Source: Mycolicibacterium chubuense NBB4 (lineage in GTDB: Bacteria > Actinomycetota > Actinomycetes > Mycobacteriales > Mycobacteriaceae). Taken from it: 64,000 bases of DNA. Positions 58,119-64,000 of this stretch are shown one piece after another. Every line of letters starts with the position of its first letter. The stretch's first letter is position 1. The notes beneath the pieces are model-generated. The model saw only the letters and a program-made list of their open reading frames with translations. It was not told the origin of the DNA and searched no databases. The stretch is from the NCBI RefSeq assembly GCF_000266905.1, contig NC_018027.1, positions 4,960,001-5,024,000 on the forward strand, written 5' to 3'. The position numbers were made by a program, and so were the translations under genes.

Positions 58119-58123
58119 TTCCC
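58119..58123. other. attR core
   Basis: TTCCC, identical to 47023-47027. To the right begins chromosomal cpaF; to the left is element DNA ending GTCGTG. Joining the element ends gives an attP with the inverted repeat GTGTT-CCC-AACAC centred on the core. Confidence 0.85.
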
Positions 58124-58732
58124 TGCGCCGGTGCCGCCCGAGACGACGAACGCCAACCGGCTGGCGATGATCTCGCGGAGCAGCGCATCCGCCTCCGCGT
58201 CGATGGCCCCGGAAGCGACCAGCGCGTCGAGGTCCTGAGTAGCCGGCCGCAGGACGCGCAACGACAGGCACGTGCCGGCCGCGGCGATCGGTGGGAGCAC
58301 CGCGTGCACCCGGACGGTGAGCGGACCGTCCGGATGCCCGCCGCCCACACTGCTGAGGTGGCCGTCGACCCAGGGCTGGGCCTCGTCGAGGCGTCGGCCC
58401 GCGCGAAGCGCCAACCGCTGAGCCAGCCTGCGCACCGCCGCCTCATCAGCGAATCGCACCGAGGTTTGTCGCAAACCCCGGCCGTCGTCGACGAAGACGG
58501 CATCGGGGGCGGTCACCAACACGTCCGTGGTGCCCGGCGCGCACAGCAGCGGTTCGAGGATGCCCGCCCCCACCAGCTCCGTCTGCAGCTCCCGCAGACT
58601 GCTGAGCACCTCGGTGTCGCCGAGCACACCACCGGACTCCGCGCGGATCGCGGCAGCCACGATGCTCGGCCGCAGCGCGGCTCGCTCCGCCGCGAGCCGC
58701 TCCCGGACCCGGTCGATCAGCGGCGCGCTCAC
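58119..58732 (-). pseudogene. cpaF: cpaF (tadA) 5' portion, cut off by the integrated element
   Basis: Encodes the N-terminal half (about 204 residues) of the type II/IV secretion-like ATPase. It begins with a GTG at 58732 overlapping the ssd stop as GTGA, and reaches into Walker A: SGGTGAG, then Asn in place of Lys and TTTHL before a TGA at 58102-58100 inside the element. The truncated protein can neither bind nor hydrolyse ATP. In M. tuberculosis the intact gene is Rv3659c. Confidence 0.94.
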
Positions 58733-59829
58733 GCTGCCTCACCGACCTGATCGAGGTGCGGATTGCGGACGAGGACCTCGAGCACTCTGCGCGCGGCCCC
58801 TGCGAGCGGTGAACGGCGCCCCAGCCGGAGGCCGCCGCGTTCGAGGGCCGCATCGAGGCCGGGCTGCGGGCGCATGGAGGCCAGCACCGGCAGGCCGACG
58901 ATGCGCGCCACGTCGACGGGTCTGAGCCCGCCCGGAGCGGGGCCACGCACCACCACACCCGTGTTGGGATTCCCGCCGGACACCCACTGCGCCGTCGCCG
59001 CCGCAGCCGCCGCGGACCGCACGTCCGCGGGAGTGACCATCACGACGAGATCGGCGGCGGCCAGCGCGGTTTCGGTCGCCGGTGAGGGCCGGCGGGCGGC
59101 ATCGCACACCACGGTCACCCCGCCACGGCTGCCGGCGTCGAGGACCGCGCCGAGCGCCAGGGAGTCGATGTCGTTGCTGGATCGCTCACCAGACAAGACG
59201 CGACTGCCCGCCAGCACGCTGACCCCGTGCCGCCTCGGCAGTGCGTCCCGCAGCGCGGAGTAGCTCAGACGGCCGCCTGCCAGCGAAAGGTCCGGCCACC
59301 GCAGTCCGGGTTCGGTCTCGCTGCCGAGGACCAGGTCCAGCCCGCCGCCCCAGGGGTCGGCGTCGACGAGCAGCGAGTCCGCCGCAGCCTGCGCCATCGC
59401 CGTCGCGAACACCGAGGCGCCGGCGCCGCCCCGGCCGGACAGCACGGCCACCACGGCACCTCTGGCGCCCCCGTCGCGCGCCGCGTCCGCGGCGTCGGCG
59501 AGCACCGCCATCAGGTCGCGGTCCTGGTCGGGCACCGTCAGGACGTGTTGCGCGCCGACACACACGGCCGCCTCCCACGCATCGGGCCCGGGTGCTTCAC
59601 CGCTGATCAGGACCACACGAGCGCGCCGCGGAAGCCCTCGGCCCGCACACCGCCGGGCCGCCGCCGCGTCGAGGAGGACCGCCGCCGCGGAGAGCCACAC
59701 CCGGCGGCTCGACGGCTCCGCCGCATGGACGACCCGCAAGCCGGCCGCAGCCACGACGCGGTCGACGTCATTGGCCAGAATTCGGTCGTCGATCAGCGCC
59801 AGAACCGCCTCGGGAGTCGTCATGGCCAC
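58729..59829 (-). CDS. ssd: Septum site-determining / CpaE-like protein
   Basis: 366 residues. An N-terminal receiver-like or pseudo-receiver region is followed by a MinD/CpaE-like ATPase domain: AVLSGRGGAGASVFATAMAQ (deviant Walker A lacking Lys), LLVDADPWGGGLD and VTVVCDAARR. It corresponds to Rv3660c (Ssd), reported to affect septation and dormancy genes. In Tad loci CpaE positions the pilus. Here it overlaps the broken cpaF, so its pilus role would be idle while the element is inserted. Confidence 0.88.
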   Translation of the reverse strand: MAMTTPEAVLALIDDRILANDVDRVVAAAGLRVVHAAEPSSRRVWLSAAAVLLDAAAARRCAGRGLPRRARVVLISGEAPGPDAWEAAVCVGAQHVLTVPDQDRDLMAVLADAADAARDGGARGAVVAVLSGRGGAGASVFATAMAQAAADSLLVDADPWGGGLDLVLGSETEPGLRWPDLSLAGGRLSYSALRDALPRRHGVSVLAGSRVLSGERSSNDIDSLALGAVLDAGSRGGVTVVCDAARRPSPATETALAAADLVVMVTPADVRSAAAAAATAQWVSGGNPNTGVVVRGPAPGGLRPVDVARIVGLPVLASMRPQPGLDAALERGGLRLGRRSPLAGAARRVLEVLVRNPHLDQVGEAA

Positions 59830-59995
59830 AGCGTGGACCGCGACCGGGCGCCTCCGGAAGATCGCACCCGAGGCCTGCTTCAGATCTGTGGATCAACTCG
59901 GCAATGTGCACGAAGGACCATACAGATTCGGCGAAAACACCGTTCCGCAACCATTAAAGGCTTTTGGATCTATCCGCTTTGCGAAACCACCCCAG

Positions 59996-60091
59996 AAAAG
60001 GGACGACCCCCGCCAGGGGGGGAGGAGGCGGAGGTCGTCGTGTATCAGCCCCGGGGGGTCGGGCTGATGCACACCCGGCATAAGCCGAGTG
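59996..60091 (-). ncRNA. 6C small RNA (B11 / RF01066-type)
   Basis: On the minus strand two hairpins have C-only loops, the defining feature of the 6C family. The first is ATCAGCCC-GACCCCCCG-GGGCTGAT (60070-60046). The second pairs GACGACCTCCGCC with GGCGGGGGTCGTC around a CCCCCCC run (60041-60002), followed by TTTT (59999-59996) as an intrinsic terminator. A TATAGT box lies at 60103-60098, 7 bases before the predicted start. In M. tuberculosis B11 occupies the same gap between Rv3660c and Rv3661. 6C RNA has been linked to control of DNA replication and secretion genes. The rest of the 59830-60250 gap holds the divergent promoters, not resolved. Confidence 0.9.
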
Positions 60092-60250
60092 ATGCCCACT
60101 ATACACACGCAAGAGCCCGCCGGCGCAAGAGCGCAAGGCAGGAATGTCACAGAAAACTACGAAAGATTACAGTCCCAGACACGTGGCGTGAACTGCCAAT
60201 TTGTACGATCGATCGCAATCTGTCACGCCCGTCACCCTTATGCTGACGCT

Positions 60251-61105
60251 GTGACCTCCCCCGAACCGGCGACCGGGGCCTTCGAGCCGGCCGAGCGCGC
60301 CTCCCAGGACCGCCCCATTCGCACCGCGGCGTTCTTCGATCTGGACAAAACGGTCATCGCGAAATCCAGCACTCTGGCTTTCAGCAAACCGTTCTTCAGC
60401 CAAGGGCTAATCAATCGTCGCGCCGTGCTGAAGTCGGCCTATGCACAATTTCTGTTCCTGATGTCGGGGGCCGACCACGACCAGATCGATCGCATGCGCT
60501 CCTATCTGACGAACATGTGCGCCGGATGGGACGTCGAGCAGGTCAAGGGGATCGTCGGGGAGACGCTGCACGACATCGTCGACCCGCTGGTCTTCGCCGA
60601 GGCGGCCGAACTCATCGCCGACCACAAGCTCTGCGGCCGCGACGTCGTGGTGGTGTCGGCGTCGGGCGAGGAGATCGTCGCCCCGATCGCCCGGGCGCTC
60701 GGGGCCACCCACGCCATGGCGACGCGCATGGTGGTCGAAGACGGCAAGTACACCGGCGAGATCGCGTTCTACTGCTACGGCGACGGGAAGGTGGAGGCGA
60801 TCCGCGCCCTCGCGGCGCGGGAGGGTTACACGCTCGAGCATTGCTACGCCTACTCCGACTCGATCACCGACATCCCGATGCTGGAAACCGTCGGCCATCC
60901 GACGGTGGTGAATCCCGACCGCTCGCTGCGCAAGGAGGCCGCGTCGCGCGGGTGGCCGGTGCGCACGTTCTCCCGGCCGGTGTCGCTTCGCGACCGCATT
61001 TCGGCGCCGTCGGGAGCGGCCGTCGCGACCACCGCGGCCGTCGGTGTAAGCGCCCTGGCGGCCGGCGCGCTGACGTATTCGTTGCTGCGGCGATTCGCGC
61101 TGTGA
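60251..61105 (+). CDS. HAD-IB family phosphatase with C-terminal membrane helix
   Basis: 284 residues from a GTG at 60251. The HAD motifs are FFDLDKTVI (I, about 33-41), VVSASGEE (II, about 135), a lysine in CYGDGKVEAIR (III) and YSDSITDIPML (IV). A C-terminal helix (AVGVSALAAGALTYSLL) may anchor it. It matches Rv3661 and the SerB-like HAD-IB phosphatases. The substrate is uncertain, perhaps a lipid or serine phosphate. Confidence 0.9.
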   Translation: MTSPEPATGAFEPAERASQDRPIRTAAFFDLDKTVIAKSSTLAFSKPFFSQGLINRRAVLKSAYAQFLFLMSGADHDQIDRMRSYLTNMCAGWDVEQVKGIVGETLHDIVDPLVFAEAAELIADHKLCGRDVVVVSASGEEIVAPIARALGATHAMATRMVVEDGKYTGEIAFYCYGDGKVEAIRALAAREGYTLEHCYAYSDSITDIPMLETVGHPTVVNPDRSLRKEAASRGWPVRTFSRPVSLRDRISAPSGAAVATTAAVGVSALAAGALTYSLLRRFAL

Positions 61106-61168
61106 CCGGACGCCTTCGTTAACTGGAGGCCGACAGATAACGATCCGGGATGCGGTACAGATTGGCCC

Positions 61169-61197
61169 TTGATGTGACTGTGGTCACGTAGTACAAA
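61169..61197 (+). promoter_or_regulatory. Promoter of the Ms1-like RNA
   Basis: TTGATG (61169-61174) and TACAAA (61192-61197) are 17 bases apart, a sigma-A-type arrangement. Predicted start at about 61203-61205, just upstream of the RNA body. Confidence 0.65.
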
Positions 61198-61202
61198 GGA
61201 AC

Positions 61203-61510
61203 CACGGAAGCCGGGTGAGGCCAAGACCGAACCGGAAGAGAAGGTTCGGCCTCCCGACCTCGGCTCCTAGCACGGGTCCCGGAACCCACGCGGAGCACAC
61301 GCCGCGGAATAGGCAAAAGCGTTGCGGGCCTGCGTTATTGCGAAAATCGAACGACCATGTCAGCCCTTTGGGTGGGGTTGGTGTCGTAGCGTTTCGCAGT
61401 CACGCCGAGGCCAACCCACGCAACCCACAACGCACGCTTGGTAACCGGAGCCCCGTGCTAGCGGGCGGCGAACCGCAGTTGTCTCGGCAACTCGGGTCGC
61501 CGCCCGTTTT
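61203..61510 (+). ncRNA. Ms1 / MTS2823-type small RNA
   Basis: The 438-base gap between the HAD gene and the Fic-like gene has a promoter and a strong terminator about 308 bases apart and no coding frame. In M. tuberculosis MTS2823 occupies this gap; the M. smegmatis homologue Ms1 (about 300 nt) binds RNA polymerase core in stationary phase. Local pairing (CCGAACC/GGTTCGG near 61231-61250) and overall length agree. I assign it by position, size and signals, as no sequence search was possible. Confidence 0.85.
61462..61510 (+). terminator. Intrinsic terminator of the Ms1-like RNA
   Basis: CGGGCGGCGA (61462-61471) pairs perfectly with TCGCCGCCCG (61497-61506), followed by TTTT (61507-61510). 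A 25-base loop contains a further hairpin (CAGTTGTC/CAACTCG region). Confidence 0.85.
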
Positions 61511-61543
61511 GCCGTTGCTCGCAGGGCCCGACCGGGGCCGCTG

Positions 61544-62284
61544 TCACGAGCCCATCGCCTGCGCGATCGACAAAGCCTCCCGCGCGCCGGCGTGCAGCCC
61601 TTCACTGCTGAACACCAGCCACGCCGCCAGCCCGTCGGGAGTCCCCGAGGCGAAGCCGCGCGCCGCGGCCCGGTAGTCGCCCGAGCGGCGCATCCAGTGC
61701 ACCTCGGGCACGCCGAGACCGTGCGGGTCGAGCCCGCTGGCGATCGTGATCAGTCGCGACACCGCCCGCGCCACTACGCCGTCGGCGCTGCCGAACGGCT
61801 CCAGCGTCAAAAGGTCGCCGTGGGCGACCGCGGCCAGTACGTACGCGGGCACCCGGGTTCCCCCGGTCACGAGGTCGGCCAGCAATTCCAGCCGTCGTCC
61901 CACCTCGGCGCCCCCGCGGGGGCGGCCCAGCGCGTCGTCGTCGACGAGGTCGGCGGCGGCCAGTGCGTGCAGCTTGGCGATGGCCTGCAGTGGCGCCCGA
62001 CGCCACACCCCGACCAGGGCGGTCTCGCCACCCTCGATCGCCTCGGCCACCCGCAACGCCCCGGCCAGAACGGGATCGGGCGCAGCGTCGGCATCGAACT
62101 GCAGCGGTCCCCCGTCGAGCACCGAGGACGCCCGCGCCGCGCGCAGCGCCGCCTCGGCGGCCGTCTTGGGCCAGCCGCGCAGGTTGACGCGGTGCCGGTG
62201 GGCACGGCCGAGAGCCTCACGCGCCTCCTCGCCGGCCGCGGCCACACCGGGCAGAGTGGTCAAAGGGGCGAGCGGATCGGTCAC
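61544..62284 (-). CDS. Degenerate Fic-like protein (Rv3662c-like)
   Basis: 246 residues from a GTG at 62284. The layout resembles Fic proteins: an N-terminal helical part with TAAEAALRAARASSVLDGG (Fic_N-like) and a core with AAVAHGDLLTLEPFGSADGVVARAVSRLI split over two segments, where the Fic motif HPFxxGNGR has become EPFGSADGVVAR. The His, Asn and Arg needed for AMP transfer are missing, so AMPylation is unlikely. It may be a binding or regulatory relict. Corresponds to Rv3662c in position. Confidence 0.65.
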   Translation of the reverse strand: MTDPLAPLTTLPGVAAAGEEAREALGRAHRHRVNLRGWPKTAAEAALRAARASSVLDGGPLQFDADAAPDPVLAGALRVAEAIEGGETALVGVWRRAPLQAIAKLHALAAADLVDDDALGRPRGGAEVGRRLELLADLVTGGTRVPAYVLAAVAHGDLLTLEPFGSADGVVARAVSRLITIASGLDPHGLGVPEVHWMRRSGDYRAAARGFASGTPDGLAAWLVFSSEGLHAGAREALSIAQAMGS

Positions 62285-62472
62285 GCCCGCACACGGTAGT
62301 GGACCGACGAGCGCTCGCGCCGCGACGAGCCCTCGGGCGAGGAGCCGCGGAGGAAGAGCACAGATGCCGCTGGTCCCACCAGCCATGACGCTCGCCGCAC
62401 GACGGACGCCGTCCGCAGCCGCAATGTGAGTTGCCAACGTCGATGCAACCTTGGGTGACTACCCTCACAACC

Positions 62473-64000
<1,528 letters not shown>

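Larger units (their letters stand above)
47023..58123 (+). mobile_element. Integrated 11.1-kb element (phage satellite or phiRv-like prophage remnant) in cpaF
   Basis: Bounded by identical TTCCC cores and cutting one gene into two in-frame halves. Removing the segment joins cpaF into an uninterrupted 392-codon frame with P-loop GGTGAGKTTLL. Contents: serine integrase, replication-initiator-like gene with iterons, HTH and WhiB proteins, small zinc proteins, a possible small terminase and a restriction-methyltransferase. Most genes face one way and overlap. Structural and lysis genes are missing. The size and style resemble M. tuberculosis phiRv1, which also uses a serine integrase. Confidence 0.93.

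Noticed and set aside
57898..58503. A 201-residue minus-strand frame spanning attR
   Set aside because: It is a different frame from cpaF across the same DNA and is Arg/Ser-rich without motif; cpaF is the real frame to the right of the core.

Overview
This 64 kb, high-GC window comes from a mycobacterium, most likely a fast-growing Mycolicibacterium. The gene order follows the Mycobacterium tuberculosis block Rv3605c-Rv3667 (recalled from memory, not searched): DUF3180-folK-folB-folP-folE-ftsH, ephA, hpt-tilS-DUF2342-dacB / ppa, a flippase-like protein, GT2, DUF2304 and an epimerase, then tRNA-Thr, holB, a membrane cyclase, topA, cspA, an MrfA-type helicase, an Rv3651-like protein, the Tad/Flp pilus locus, ssd, an HAD phosphatase and acs. 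Genes overlap by GTGA or ATGA almost everywhere, which I used to choose starts.

Layout. 1-5.3 kb: folate pathway operon behind ftsH. 5.3-11 kb: an ephA-like epoxide hydrolase that has lost its N-terminus next to a short palindrome, a TetR-HTH/PE-PPE fusion, a SIMPL lipoprotein and a molybdopterin oxidoreductase. M. tuberculosis carries espACD near here; this window does not. 11-18.5 kb: hpt, tilS, a metalloprotease, dacB, ppa, a ureide decarboxylase, a serine hydrolase, and terC behind a yybP-ykoY-type manganese riboswitch. 18.7-29 kb: a large Pls/PosA-type synthetase, an M1 peptidase and an envelope glycan cluster. 29-44 kb: small enzymes, an SOS-linked DUF222/HNH gene, tRNA-Thr, and replication, topology and repair genes. 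43-46.5 kb and 58.1-59.8 kb: a Ser/Thr kinase and the Tad pilus genes. 60-64 kb: two structured RNAs matching 6C/B11 and Ms1/MTS2823, an HAD phosphatase, a degenerate Fic-like protein, and acs running off the window.

The most interesting region is 47,023-58,123, an integrated element of about 11.1 kb that splits the pilus ATPase gene cpaF exactly inside its Walker A P-loop. A 5-bp core (TTCCC) is present at both ends. Joining the flanks restores an in-frame 392-residue CpaF with the P-loop GGTGAGKTT. The element carries a serine integrase, a winged-helix replication-initiator-like gene with five internal iterons that are read in different reading frames, a divergent WhiB, an HTH protein, several small zinc-binding phage-type proteins, a possible small terminase, a tandem pair of long hairpins and a single-chain restriction-methyltransferase. 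It has no capsid, portal, tail or lysis genes. I interpret it as a phiRv-like phage remnant or phage satellite that carries a defence gene and acts as a reversible off-switch for the Tad pilus.
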